DNA from: Leptospira kanakyensis
GTDB lineage: Bacteria > Spirochaetota > Leptospiria > Leptospirales > Leptospiraceae
NCBI RefSeq assembly: GCF_004769235.1
Contig: NZ_RQFG01000010.1
Location: 248,001 to 312,000 of the forward strand
Direction: 5' to 3'
DNA: 64,000 bases
A model generated the notes under the pieces. It was not told the origin of the DNA. It saw only the letters and a program-made list of their open reading frames with translations, and did no database searches. Position 1 is the stretch's first letter; every line of letters begins with the position of its first letter. Below, one piece after another: positions 9,179 through 17,630 of this stretch. A program made the translations under genes and the position numbers.

Positions 9179-10314
9179 TTTGTTTTTGAACGAAATACCT
9201 GTGGAGAAACTCCATAACGATCCATAAAAAGTTTATGGAAAGAAGATTTTGAATTAAACCCAGAAGAATAAATGATACTGATGATTGGCATCTCAGGTTT
9301 TTCTTTTAGAAGTCTAGCAGCTTCTGACAAACGAAAGCCATTCACATAATTACGGAATGTATAACCCAGCTTCGCATTTAAAATCTCCGAAAGTTGATGG
9401 GTATTTAAATCTAAATGTTTTGCTAAAGAAGCCAGAGTGAGATCTTCATGCAAATACAATTGATTAAGATTCATAAGATCACCGAGTCGTTGCAAAACTT
9501 GAGAAACATCTATCCCTTTCACTCGGCTCTCCTGATAACGAGCCAATCTTGTTTCTAATTTAAATTTCAAAATTAAATCTTTATGATTCATTTTTAAAAC
9601 CAAAAGAAGAACGAGAAGTGATGTTAAAGCAAAACAAGCCAACAGAAACAGGGACATAAAAAATAGTTGTGACAAAACGAACAGAACAACCACAAACAAT
9701 GAAAAAAACAAAAAAGATATAAAAGGTAAAAAAGAAGATTGGATGTTCTCCATCGAATCCAATTTCCAAACAAACATTCGGACGAGAAAAAAACTTATAT
9801 AACCAAGAATCGACACAACACTGATCCCCAGTAAAACCAGAATGGAATCAACATAAAAAAGATTTGTCTGTATTTCGAAGCCAAACTTAGAAATTAGATC
9901 CCCCAATGGCCGGAAAAGAAAAACATACAAAACAGAAAGAAGGCTTGGTAAAAAATGAAAAAAACGAATTTTATAGACCTCTCCTCCACTCATCTCCTCA
10001 AAAAAAATATAACCTAGTGGCCCAATGAGAAGAAGACAAGGGATATGAATTCCATAAAAGAACGATTCAAAATGAATTTCCTTTGTAAGCTCTGCATATA
10101 TATGAAGTAACAAAATTGTTAAGGAAAAAAACAAAAACGTAGCAGTATATTTGTATAAAAAACTCAAATTGAATTTTGAACTTAGGATACCAGAAGAGGT
10201 AACTTTTAGCGGATTTTTTTCTTTTCTTTCCTTATCTTTTTGTATGGTTTCCATCCAAGAAGATAGAGCCAAAAGAAAGGCGACAACGGCCCCCGTAAAA
10301 GGAATTAAATTCAT
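9175..10314 (-). CDS. Membrane-anchored AraC-family transcriptional regulator
   Basis: A 379-residue protein with seven or eight hydrophobic helices (~5-235) followed by a cytoplasmic AraC-type double helix-turn-helix domain (~275-379): 'LTLASLAKHLDLNTHQLSEILN' region, then 'GFNSKSSFHKLFMDRYGVSP', the classic second HTH with Phe/Tyr-Gly-x-Ser-Pro ending. This layout is common in Leptospira and Bacteroidetes. It is divergent from the PfpI-like gene, with 90 bases between them, so it may regulate that gene and itself. Its N-terminal membrane part probably senses a signal, but no known sensor domain is visible. Confidence 0.85.
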   Translation of the reverse strand: MNLIPFTGAVVAFLLALSSWMETIQKDKERKEKNPLKVTSSGILSSKFNLSFLYKYTATFLFFSLTILLLHIYAELTKEIHFESFFYGIHIPCLLLIGPLGYIFFEEMSGGEVYKIRFFHFLPSLLSVLYVFLFRPLGDLISKFGFEIQTNLFYVDSILVLLGISVVSILGYISFFLVRMFVWKLDSMENIQSSFLPFISFLFFSLFVVVLFVLSQLFFMSLFLLACFALTSLLVLLLVLKMNHKDLILKFKLETRLARYQESRVKGIDVSQVLQRLGDLMNLNQLYLHEDLTLASLAKHLDLNTHQLSEILNAKLGYTFRNYVNGFRLSEAARLLKEKPEMPIISIIYSSGFNSKSSFHKLFMDRYGVSPQVFRSKTN

Positions 10315-10379
10315 AACACAATTAAGAAAACCAAAAATTCGTTGTCTATTTTTTTACAAAAACCCTATCGTTTTTAGTC

Positions 10380-10399
10380 CGTCCGTATCCCAACGGACG
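10380..10399. promoter_or_regulatory. Inverted repeat CGTCCGT / ACGGACG before the PfpI-like gene
   Basis: Perfect 7-base arms (10380-10386 and 10393-10399) with a 6-base spacer, ending five bases before the ATG at 10405 and occupying the place where a ribosome-binding site would be expected. It is GC-rich in an AT-rich intergenic region. It may be an operator for the divergent AraC regulator, or an RNA hairpin masking translation start. Confidence 0.4.
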
Positions 10400-10404
10400 A
10401 CGAA

Positions 10405-11577
10405 ATGAGAAATGAGAAAGATAATCCTAGTATGAATCAAAATTCTCAAAATTTCAGAAAAACAAGAATCAATACCAAAAACCAATTTAACCTACAATCC
10501 TTGGGACTTATTTTTCTAATTACGATAGGACTGATTGTTTTGCCAATTTTTGGTGAACCAGAACTTACCAATCATCTAGAAAAAATTCAGAAACAAAAAA
10601 ACCATAAAAAACCAGTGGTAGTTGTGATTGGAGAAAATCAATATACCGAACTTACAGATTTTGTTGTTCCTTATGGAATTTTAAAACGTGCAGATATTGC
10701 CGATCTTTATCCAATAGCACCTAACAAAGGAACTATGAATATGTTCCCAACACTGTCCATTGAAATCACAACATCCATCAATGACTTTGATTCATCTCAT
10801 CCGGAAGGTGCTGATTTAGTTATTGTTCCTGCTATCCACAATTCAGAAAACAAAACCATCACCGAGTGGATTCAACAACAATATCAAAAAGGAGCAACCG
10901 TTGTTGGGATCTGTGATGGAGTTTGGACTTTAGGTTTTGCTCGACTTTTAAAAAACAAAAAAGCAACGGGACACTGGTATTCAAAAGAAGGATTATCCCA
11001 AAAATTTCCCGATACAGAATGGATTCAAAACAGAAGATATGTTCAAGACCAAAGGATCATCACAACAACTGGAGTGACTGCATCCATTCCTATATCTTTA
11101 GCTTTGGTTGAATCAATCGCGGGAACAAAAAAAGCAAACTCACTTGCCATCGAATTAGGAGTCACCAATTGGGATCCCCACCACAAAAGCGAAGAGTTTC
11201 ATTTCGATTGGAAAACATATCTAAGTGTGACAAAAAATTTAACCTTCTTTTGGAGCCATGAAACAATTGGCATTCCCATCTATGATGGTATTGATGAAGT
11301 ATCTTTAGCACTCGTCGCAGATTCTTATTCACGAACATACAGATCAAAAGCCGTAGCAACCACCAACACTGAAGATTCGGTGATCACAAAATCAGGCCTT
11401 CGTTTTTTTTCTGAATCCAAAACAATTGATAAAAACAAAATCCACTCATACATTCAGATAGAAAAAAACAAAAAAGCTTTCGACGGATTGAAGGAAAGTC
11501 TTTCTGAAATTCAAAAACGGTATGGGAGAACCACCATGAAGTTTGTGGCCTCACAATTAGAATTTCCACTAGATTAG
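10405..11577 (+). CDS. Membrane-anchored DJ-1/PfpI-family protein
   Basis: A 390-residue protein with one hydrophobic segment (~31-47, 'LGLIFLITIGLIVLPIFG') followed by a DJ-1/PfpI (class I glutamine amidotransferase-like) domain at ~70-240. The nucleophile-elbow Cys is C170 in 'GICDGVWTLGFA'. The domain resembles the ligand-sensing half of GlxA-type regulators but there is no AraC DNA-binding domain attached; instead an AraC regulator is encoded divergently next door. The C-terminal ~130 residues after the PfpI core are of unknown type. ATG 10405 is the first start; ATG 10432 is an alternative. Neither has a strong ribosome-binding site. Confidence 0.7.
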   Translation: MRNEKDNPSMNQNSQNFRKTRINTKNQFNLQSLGLIFLITIGLIVLPIFGEPELTNHLEKIQKQKNHKKPVVVVIGENQYTELTDFVVPYGILKRADIADLYPIAPNKGTMNMFPTLSIEITTSINDFDSSHPEGADLVIVPAIHNSENKTITEWIQQQYQKGATVVGICDGVWTLGFARLLKNKKATGHWYSKEGLSQKFPDTEWIQNRRYVQDQRIITTTGVTASIPISLALVESIAGTKKANSLAIELGVTNWDPHHKSEEFHFDWKTYLSVTKNLTFFWSHETIGIPIYDGIDEVSLALVADSYSRTYRSKAVATTNTEDSVITKSGLRFFSESKTIDKNKIHSYIQIEKNKKAFDGLKESLSEIQKRYGRTTMKFVASQLEFPLD

Positions 11578-11586
11578 TTTTGTATT

Positions 11587-13389
11587 ATGTCACCTCTAAG
11601 CACCAATCTTTGGAAAAACGGAAATCAAATTCTTTGGTTTTCGAGTTTTAGACTAGCATCTCGTTTGTTTTCAAAAACATTGGAATCAAATCATCCTATG
11701 CATTCAAAACTTAGAGCTTATTTCGTCCTTTCCTTTCTGGCCTTCGGGTTCTTATTGTTTTTTAGTATTCACCTGTTATTACAATTTCAAAACACAAACC
11801 CGGAGCACCTAACAATAATTCTCTGCTTCGAAATTGGAATCTTAGTCTTATTTGCGATTCTCTTTGGTTTGGCATTAAGTTCTTGGTTCGGAAAAATATT
11901 TGGAAAACTAGAACTTGCTTTTAAAGAAGTGGGGCTCGGGAATTTACAAACAAGAGTATCCTATCAAAAGAACGATTTGTTCGCAGAATTTTATTCGGGT
12001 TTTCATAGAATGTTGCAAGCCCAAGGGGAACTCATCCAACACATCAAAACATCAGCAGACACCTTATCCTCTGATTCACAAGAAATGAAATTGGTGACAC
12101 TTGATTTTTCGAGCAACCTACAATCTCAATCTGCTGCGACAGAAGAAGTGTCTACATCCATAGAAGAAATATCTGGAGTTGCTATTTCCATTTCAAACAT
12201 TGCTGAGAACAACTCTCTCAGCATGAACAATCTAACGACCGAAGTGGATCACCTATCTTCGGCCATTGACAAAACGGGAGAGTATGTTGTCGGAACACTT
12301 GATTCCATCAAAAACATCATCGACCGAGCTGAAGCAGGAAAAAACACCTTACGCACAATGAACGAAGCAATGGACAATCTTTCACATAGTTCACTTGAAA
12401 TATCTAAAACTGTAGATGTCATTGCAAAGATCAGCGAACAGGTAAATATGCTTGCCCTCAATGCTTCTATCGAAGCCGCACGAGCGGGAGATGCCGGTAG
12501 AGGATTTGCCGTTGTTGCCGAAGAAGTTTCCAAACTTGCAGAAAGAACTGCTGGGGCGGTGAAAGGTATCGACTCTTTGATGAAAAAAAATCAAAATGAT
12601 GTATCTCTCGGCCGCGAACGCATTGAAAAAACGACAATGGAAATACAAGAAATCATAGGAAACATCGATTCCATTTCCGGAAAAATTTCAGAAGTCCACT
12701 CCGCGGTAAATACACAAAAAGAACTCAAAAACAAACTTCTAAAAGAAGCAATCTTTGTTAAAGAACGTTCCACTGAAATCAAAGAAGCTGTTACAGAACA
12801 CAAAACAGCAACCAACGAAGTGATGGCTTCGGTTGCCTCCATTAGTCAGTCTTCCTTTAGTAATTCAGAAAGTAGTGATTTACTTGCCGAAAAAATCACA
12901 GCCATTGCCAACACAGCCGATAAACTGATTTCTATGGTAGACTTATTTAAAACAAACTTGGTTTCGGATGAATCATCTATTTCTGATAGAGATGAAACCA
13001 CACACAAACTCCAATTCCGCTCAGAGATTGGAAGTATTTACTATATCAAAGAAAAAGATTTACTAGAAGTTGTATGGACTCCCAACTTTAGTGAAGAAAA
13101 ATATATAGAAATTTTAAATGAAGCCTTAAAGATAATAGAAAAACATAATATTAGAAAATGGCTAGCAGATACCAGAAGGATGGGTCTTGTTACACGTTCT
13201 GCACAGGAATGGGTAAATGTAAATTGGTTCCCTAAGGCAAGTAATTCTTCTTTGAGAAAGATGGCTGTCGTAGTTCCAAACTCAGCCCTGGCAGCCATCT
13301 CCATCGATGACCAAACTCTCAAAACTGGAAACGTAGAACTGAAGTCCGTTCCTAGTTTGGAAATTGGAATTGAATGGTTAGAAAAATAA
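11587..13389 (+). CDS. Methyl-accepting chemotaxis protein with C-terminal STAS-like domain
   Basis: A 600-residue chemoreceptor. Two membrane helices (~43-67 and ~77-100) leave only a tiny periplasmic loop, so there is no classical ligand domain. A HAMP-like segment follows (~100-150), then a long coiled-coil signalling domain with the conserved hairpin tip ('[16 protein letters not shown]', then 'GRGFAVVAEEVSKLAERT', ~275-320). The unusual part is residues ~476-600: a separate globular domain ('KWLADTRRMG', 'AQEWVNVNWFPKA', 'MAVVVPNSALAAIS') that matches, along its whole length, the stand-alone 130-residue protein at 61932-62324, which itself precedes another MCP. It looks like the STAS/SEC14-like small-domain family. 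It starts 9 bases after the PfpI-like gene and is probably co-transcribed with it. Confidence 0.88.
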   Translation: MSPLSTNLWKNGNQILWFSSFRLASRLFSKTLESNHPMHSKLRAYFVLSFLAFGFLLFFSIHLLLQFQNTNPEHLTIILCFEIGILVLFAILFGLALSSWFGKIFGKLELAFKEVGLGNLQTRVSYQKNDLFAEFYSGFHRMLQAQGELIQHIKTSADTLSSDSQEMKLVTLDFSSNLQSQSAATEEVSTSIEEISGVAISISNIAENNSLSMNNLTTEVDHLSSAIDKTGEYVVGTLDSIKNIIDRAEAGKNTLRTMNEAMDNLSHSSLEISKTVDVIAKISEQVNMLALNASIEAARAGDAGRGFAVVAEEVSKLAERTAGAVKGIDSLMKKNQNDVSLGRERIEKTTMEIQEIIGNIDSISGKISEVHSAVNTQKELKNKLLKEAIFVKERSTEIKEAVTEHKTATNEVMASVASISQSSFSNSESSDLLAEKITAIANTADKLISMVDLFKTNLVSDESSISDRDETTHKLQFRSEIGSIYYIKEKDLLEVVWTPNFSEEKYIEILNEALKIIEKHNIRKWLADTRRMGLVTRSAQEWVNVNWFPKASNSSLRKMAVVVPNSALAAISIDDQTLKTGNVELKSVPSLEIGIEWLEK

Positions 13390-13447
13390 ACTAACCATTC
13401 ACAAAAAAACGACAAAACATAAATCTAAACAATATGGTTTGTTGTTT

Positions 13448-13993
13448 TTATTTATCTCTCTCTAAAACAAAAAAGAAAGGTTGTTCCATTCCTTTATAGT
13501 CCATACACCCAAACATTGTATCCTGATTTACTTTTTTAAATACGTCATGGATTGGGAGATTGTCATAGATCATTGCAGCGGTAAGTTTCCCTCGAAACTC
13601 AATTCGACGAACTCTAGCTTTTGATTTTGATGTTTGGAATAAAAACCGAACTAACAAAAAAACATAACGTAAAGGCCATAAATTCGTAGTTGGAATTAAA
13701 GTTGCTAACCGAACAGGCATAATCGAAGGATTTACTTTAAACAAAGTTTTTCCAAAGGATTTAAATACAAGTGGATGCACATTATCAGCATCTACAAATT
13801 CTTTTCCATACCAATTGAATGTCTCTAATGCTCCATCCATTGTATGTCCAGTGTGGAATCCAGAACCATGCCAACGACCAAACATATCTTCGATCGAAAC
13901 TGTTTCCAAAGCATCAAACAAGGCGAACGAATCGTCCGTAGAATTGTTCTTTTTACTACGCATTTCGTAGAATTTTTTTTCTAATTGATTCAT
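13448..13993 (-). CDS. DUF4334 / GXWXG domain protein
   Basis: A 181-residue cytoplasmic protein. The N-terminal half has the GXWXG motif 'MFGRWHGSGFHTGH' (~35-48), and the C-terminal half the DUF4334 pattern ('ARVRRIEFRGKLTAAMIYDNLPIHDVF', here abbreviated to positions ~127-153, ending in a Met-Asp-x-Lys motif and 'FFFVLERD'). The function is not established; the family occurs in many bacteria and fungi and is thought to bind a small hydrophobic ligand. Single gene, convergent with the chemoreceptor gene. Confidence 0.75.
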   Translation of the reverse strand: MNQLEKKFYEMRSKKNNSTDDSFALFDALETVSIEDMFGRWHGSGFHTGHTMDGALETFNWYGKEFVDADNVHPLVFKSFGKTLFKVNPSIMPVRLATLIPTTNLWPLRYVFLLVRFLFQTSKSKARVRRIEFRGKLTAAMIYDNLPIHDVFKKVNQDTMFGCMDYKGMEQPFFFVLERDK

Positions 13994-14076
13994 GATAAAA
14001 TTGTTTCCTAAGACAATCTTTTAAACCTGCGATACCTCGGAAATATTTATACAAAACAAATAACAATTTTCAATTC

Positions 14077-14799
14077 TCAATCAAGAACAGATTGTATTCG
14101 GTGTCTCTCTTCATTGATTCTATTTATAACTTCTTCTATATTTTTTTGAAACAAATTCGAATTTGATAACGTCAAATAATTTCCGTCAAAAGAAGTTAAA
14201 CCCAATGATTTAGATGTCATAGTGGCAATCCAAACACGAAAAAGTTCCCCATTGGATTGGTGAATCATCCACAAAGACGCCACCCTAGAATCTTTAGCAA
14301 AATCACCAGCAAATAATCGCATATGATTAAACTCTGCTTGCGAAGCAATTCTGTCCACTTCACGAATGAGTGAGTCTACTTCCAATTGTAATTCTACTTG
14401 TTTACCTAATAAATTTGATTTAGAAATTACAAACAAACGTTTTGAAATATGATATAAAATGTCCAGGTAAACCAACACTTTCTTCAACATTAATGTCTGT
14501 TTTTGAAATGTTGTTTCATTTGGTTGTAACTCAGAAAGTCTTTGTAATTTTTGAGATGTAAGCGATATGAACTTAAGTCTTGAATCCACTGCTCTCACTT
14601 CGGATTTTTCAATGATTGTTTGATAGATAAAATTAGATTCTGTATTTGTACGGAGAAGGATTTTCTTTTTTTCTTCCCATTGGATGGATTCTTTAGAAAT
14701 CCAACCAGATATTTCTTTTTGAAGTTGATCGATTTGTTTTTGTATGATCAATTCTTTTTGTGAATCTGCAGATACGTTAGGATTCTTATCTATTTTCAT
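14077..14799 (-). CDS. Flagellin-derived protein lacking D0 (FlaB D1-like core)
   Basis: A ~240-residue protein. From about residue 105 onward it aligns by eye to the D1 core of spirochaetal FlaB flagellin: 'LEVDSLIREVDRIASQAEF', then 'LFAGDFAKDSRVASLW' and 'VWIATMTSKSLGL', closely matching the FlaB signature. It stops (…ERHRIQSVLD) where FlaB would continue into the C-terminal D0 helix, and the N-terminal ~100 residues are a charged helical stretch with no match to the FlaB N-terminal D0 ('INHN…' is absent). It therefore should not polymerise as a normal flagellin. ATG 14799 is chosen; GTG 14808 is in frame. Second gene of a two-gene operon; the upstream gene ends 15 bases before this ATG. 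Role unknown. Confidence 0.72.
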   Translation of the reverse strand: MKIDKNPNVSADSQKELIIQKQIDQLQKEISGWISKESIQWEEKKKILLRTNTESNFIYQTIIEKSEVRAVDSRLKFISLTSQKLQRLSELQPNETTFQKQTLMLKKVLVYLDILYHISKRLFVISKSNLLGKQVELQLEVDSLIREVDRIASQAEFNHMRLFAGDFAKDSRVASLWMIHQSNGELFRVWIATMTSKSLGLTSFDGNYLTLSNSNLFQKNIEEVINRINEERHRIQSVLD

Positions 14800-14814
14800 A
14801 ATTACCACTACTAC

Positions 14815-15963
14815 TTAAGGGAAGTATACTTTACGTTCTTTTTGTAAAACCGATAATGCATCATCGATCAAAGAAAGGGATTCTTTTGCCATAGCCGCCG
14901 TAGACACACTTAAGATTCCTCCATAATGATTAGCCAAACGTAATCTCTTACAAACATCTGCGTCACCACCGGTAGCCAGAGAAATTTGCCCAACAACCTT
15001 CACTAGTGATGAAACTACCATCTGTTGGTTTTGCCGATCCATCCCATGATACACTCCACTTTGCATATGGAAGGCCCTTTCTTTGATGGTTTGGATGGCC
15101 GATGCAAAAGATGTATAACGAATGGTTAGTAAATCTAAAGATTTTTGATTTTTTGTTATGCCTTTTCTTTGATTTTGTTTTTTCAAATATTCTCGTTCAG
15201 CAAAATCAAAATAATAAAATCTAACAGAGTATTGGTGCCATAAGGCTCGATTCATTTTCAAGTGACTTAGCAACTGGTTTAAAATACTTAAAACACTATG
15301 AATCGAATTATGATTTGTTTCTTGCGAATTTTGGGATGAATTAGATTCTTCCGATTCAAAATTCATTCCTAAGGGTAGAGGGAAAAATTGTATGGATTCA
15401 GTTTTCTTAGAGCCAAACCAAGAAACAAGGAAATCAACTTTTGAGGGTAACCATACTGATTTTTCTTTGGTTCTAATGAAAAAATGTGGGTTGTCACCAA
15501 CTTTCAATTTTTCCCCCAAAGAATAGAGCCCATTTTGAATTTGAATGGAATCTGATTCGAACTCCTTTTTTCCATAACCTTCTAAACCAAATTGCAGGCA
15601 AAAATTTTGCCAAACTTCCACAAGTGTGATGACAAGTAAAAACAAAACCTCCGAACGAATGGAAACATAGTATAATGTTCGATAAGTGGAAGTATTTGAA
15701 TTTTCTAAAACTGGAAACTGGGTTTTGAGCTCTTCTGAAAACAATTTTAGGAATGAATCCAACTCCATTCCTTCTTTGTAAATTTTTGTAACAATTTCCC
15801 TTTTGATTTTTTCTGCTTCCGCCATAGGATAGGTGGGGAGTTGGTCTTTATGGGCATTTTCAGAAATTTGCCTCAGATTTGGTTCTGAGGCTGTTTGGGT
15901 TCGAATGCCAGCCACAAGAAGGGCTGTGAACGATAGTTTTTTTAAAAAATCGATCCGTAACAT
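14815..15963 (-). CDS. Flagellin-derived protein with long N-terminal extension, lacking D0
   Basis: A 382-residue protein. Its first 25 residues look like a signal peptide or anchor ('LSFTALLVAGI'). Residues ~30-270 match nothing I know. The last ~105 residues show diverged FlaB D1 features: 'AIQTIKERAFHMQSGVYHGMD' region (compare FlaB 'I-Q-R-I-R…S-N-G-I-Y…D-R-Q'), 'MVVSSLVKVVGQIS' (FlaB 'VEVSQLVDEVDRIA'), then 'GGILSVSTA' and 'LIDDALSVLQKER' (FlaB 'GELLSLSTA', 'LDAALTRISKQR'). As in its neighbour, the protein ends where the C-terminal D0 helix should begin. Starts almost on top of a good TTGCAG-N18-TATAAT promoter, so the mRNA may be leaderless. Homology is my by-eye alignment; the function is unknown. 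Confidence 0.62.
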   Translation of the reverse strand: MLRIDFLKKLSFTALLVAGIRTQTASEPNLRQISENAHKDQLPTYPMAEAEKIKREIVTKIYKEGMELDSFLKLFSEELKTQFPVLENSNTSTYRTLYYVSIRSEVLFLLVITLVEVWQNFCLQFGLEGYGKKEFESDSIQIQNGLYSLGEKLKVGDNPHFFIRTKEKSVWLPSKVDFLVSWFGSKKTESIQFFPLPLGMNFESEESNSSQNSQETNHNSIHSVLSILNQLLSHLKMNRALWHQYSVRFYYFDFAEREYLKKQNQRKGITKNQKSLDLLTIRYTSFASAIQTIKERAFHMQSGVYHGMDRQNQQMVVSSLVKVVGQISLATGGDADVCKRLRLANHYGGILSVSTAAMAKESLSLIDDALSVLQKERKVYFP

Positions 15964-15971
15964 AGTTAGAA

Positions 15972-16001
15972 ATTATATCTAAAAACTAAGCACCGCTGCA
16001 A
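15972..16001 (-). promoter_or_regulatory. Sigma-70-type promoter for the flagellin-derived gene pair
   Basis: On the minus strand, TTGCAG (15996-16001) and TATAAT (15972-15977) are separated by 18 bases. The expected transcription start (~15965) is within a few bases of the ATG at 15963, and no ribosome-binding site precedes that ATG, so a leaderless transcript is likely. The -35 box lies inside the last codons of the upstream lipoprotein gene. Confidence 0.5.
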
Positions 16002-16489
16002 GTGTTATTACATCCATCACCATTAGTGGCATTATTATCGTCACAAACTTCAAGCCCCTCAATGACACCATTTCCACAAAGAGAGTCCTTGACTTGGATT
16101 GATATTGTGGTTGAACCGGTACCATATCGATTGGTTGCTGTGATTGTATATAATGTCGTGGCCTTATTTGCAGTGGCTGTACCAGAAATTGTACAACTAT
16201 CTGATAAGGAGATACCAGTTGGCATTGTAACATTAGTTTGGCAAGATTCTATTGTTCCTACTGCTGTAGGAACTTTGGCAGAAATAGGAGCATTTCTAAA
16301 AAATACAAAAGGTGACCCAGTATAACTTAAATTTGTGGGAGGATTTGTATTAGCAGAATTTGAATTTGTTGCTACAAGAATTGCCACCAAAGAAGTAAGA
16401 TCCTTTTTATCTTCCTTCTCAGAAATCAAGTCACAACCAAAGAAAAACAAAAAAAGTAAACTTACAATATATAAAAATAATTTATTCAC
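15986..16489 (-). CDS. Small lipoprotein with Ig-like fold and DUF4215 Cys-rich tail
   Basis: A 167-residue lipoprotein. The signal peptide ends in a lipobox Cys ('LFFFGC', residue 19), followed by a low-complexity Thr/Asn linker. Residues ~55-132 look like a putative Ig (He_PIG) domain: 'PTGISLSDSCTISGTAT' and 'TLYTITATNRYGTGSTTISI'. The C-terminus is a single DUF4215 unit, 'CGNGVIEGLEVCDDNN' then 'NGDGCNNTC', a repeat usually found in multiple copies on large surface proteins. Likely outer-membrane anchored; function unknown. The gene's 3' end contains the promoter of the next gene. Confidence 0.8.
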   Translation of the reverse strand: MNKLFLYIVSLLFLFFFGCDLISEKEDKKDLTSLVAILVATNSNSANTNPPTNLSYTGSPFVFFRNAPISAKVPTAVGTIESCQTNVTMPTGISLSDSCTISGTATANKATTLYTITATNRYGTGSTTISIQVKDSLCGNGVIEGLEVCDDNNATNGDGCNNTCSGA

Positions 16490-16624
16490 TAATAAACCTC
16501 TGTGAAACTATTTGATCCATTACAATAATTGTCAACTGATTCTTGTTAAATCAACCGATGGGAAAATATCCAAACTAATAATTTAGGGGAATCTACAACT
16601 TTCCTCACTTGCAATCCTAGACAG

Positions 16625-17053
16625 ATGAAGTATAATATACCTATGAATGTAGCTGATTCCGAAATCAAATCCCTCCTTGAGTCTTATAAAAAAATTACCG
16701 TATACGGACTCAGTCAAGATCTTTCGAAACCCAGCCATTATGTGCCTGCTTATATCCGAGACAAAGGTTGGGAAGTGGTCGGAACCTATCCCAAAGAACA
16801 TAGTGTAGGCGGATTTAAAATTTATAAAAGTTTAGAGGAAGTTCCAAAAGAAGATAGGAAATTCATCGATGTCTTTCGAAGTTCTGATAAAGTTCCAGAA
16901 GTAATCGATGAAATTTTAAGTTTAGGGGGAACTGAGGTGATTTGGCTTCAATTGGGAATTTGTCATCCGGAAGCGGAAAAAAAAGCCGAAGATGCAGGCA
17001 TTCGAGTGGTATCCAACCGGTGCCTCATCATCGAACATAGAAATTATTTTTAA
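16625..17053 (+). CDS. CoA-binding domain protein (YccU-like)
   Basis: A 142-residue Rossmann-fold protein of the CoA-binding (YccU/CoA_binding_2) family: 'KKITVYGLSQDLSKPSHYVPAY' region near residues 20-42, 'GWEVVGTYPK', 'IDVFRSSDKVPEVIDEI' and 'VIWLQLGICHPEAEKKAEDAG', ending with the conserved 'VVSNRCLIIEH'. Family knowledge says it binds CoA or acyl-CoA; its physiological role is unclear. ATG 16643 (MNVADSEI) is an equally good start because homologues usually begin just before the first helix. Convergent with the DoxX-like gene, three bases apart. Confidence 0.85.
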   Translation: MKYNIPMNVADSEIKSLLESYKKITVYGLSQDLSKPSHYVPAYIRDKGWEVVGTYPKEHSVGGFKIYKSLEEVPKEDRKFIDVFRSSDKVPEVIDEILSLGGTEVIWLQLGICHPEAEKKAEDAGIRVVSNRCLIIEHRNYF

Positions 17054-17056
17054 AAC

Positions 17057-17488
17057 TTAACTTTTCTTTTTCGATTGATAGTCTGCTAAGGACCCACAAC
17101 TCCAAATGGCCCAATACACAAGTAAAGGTTGGAAAAACAAACGAATGAGCCTAGCTCTATCCGTATCCAATCCAAACGCGCTGATTCCATTTACATACTG
17201 AGAAATATTTCCTGGAAATATCAGAATAAAAAACAAAGCAACAATCCAACCAACTTGGGCTTGTTTGTTTTTCAGAAAAATCAAAGACAATCCTAAAGTG
17301 ATTTCTACCACTCCTGATAAAAGAACCACTAAATCAGCATTCAGCGGTAACCAAGTGGGCACTTGTGCTAAAAACTCCGTTCTATGCCATGTTAGGTGGC
17401 CTGCTCCTGCGAAAACCAAAAAGGCACCCAGTAAGATTCGTAATCCCGTTTGATAAATACTTCTTTCGACTGTGTTGGAATGATTCAT
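17057..17488 (-). CDS. DoxX-like integral membrane protein
   Basis: A 143-residue protein with four hydrophobic helices. The DoxX family features are the N-terminal 'GLRILLGAFLVFAGAGHL' and the second-helix 'LVVLLSGVVEITLGLSLIF'. Members are small inner-membrane proteins with proposed redox or thiosulfate-related roles, none proven for this type. Single gene with its own short upstream region facing the TonB receptor gene. Confidence 0.78.
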   Translation of the reverse strand: MNHSNTVERSIYQTGLRILLGAFLVFAGAGHLTWHRTEFLAQVPTWLPLNADLVVLLSGVVEITLGLSLIFLKNKQAQVGWIVALFFILIFPGNISQYVNGISAFGLDTDRARLIRLFFQPLLVYWAIWSCGSLADYQSKKKS

Positions 17489-17630
17489 AAGATTTTAGAC
17501 TTAAAACTTATGATTTTGGATTCCGACCTCCCTTTCCTTCTAGGACTTCGGCAATTCCCCAAATAATGATTTTGAGTCTTTATCTCATTTTCAAATAGAC
17601 AACCAAAGAACAGCCCGAAAGATTGGCCGT

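Noticed and set aside
14077..15963. A single flaB gene broken by a frameshift
   Set aside because: Each protein carries its own copy of the D1-like features and its own long unrelated N-terminal part, so they are two genes, not halves of one.
17560..17600. Possible Fur-like site before the TonB receptor (ATAATGA … TCTCATT)
   Set aside because: The two halves can be seen but the centre is not symmetric and does not match the palindrome at 21737; too weak to call.
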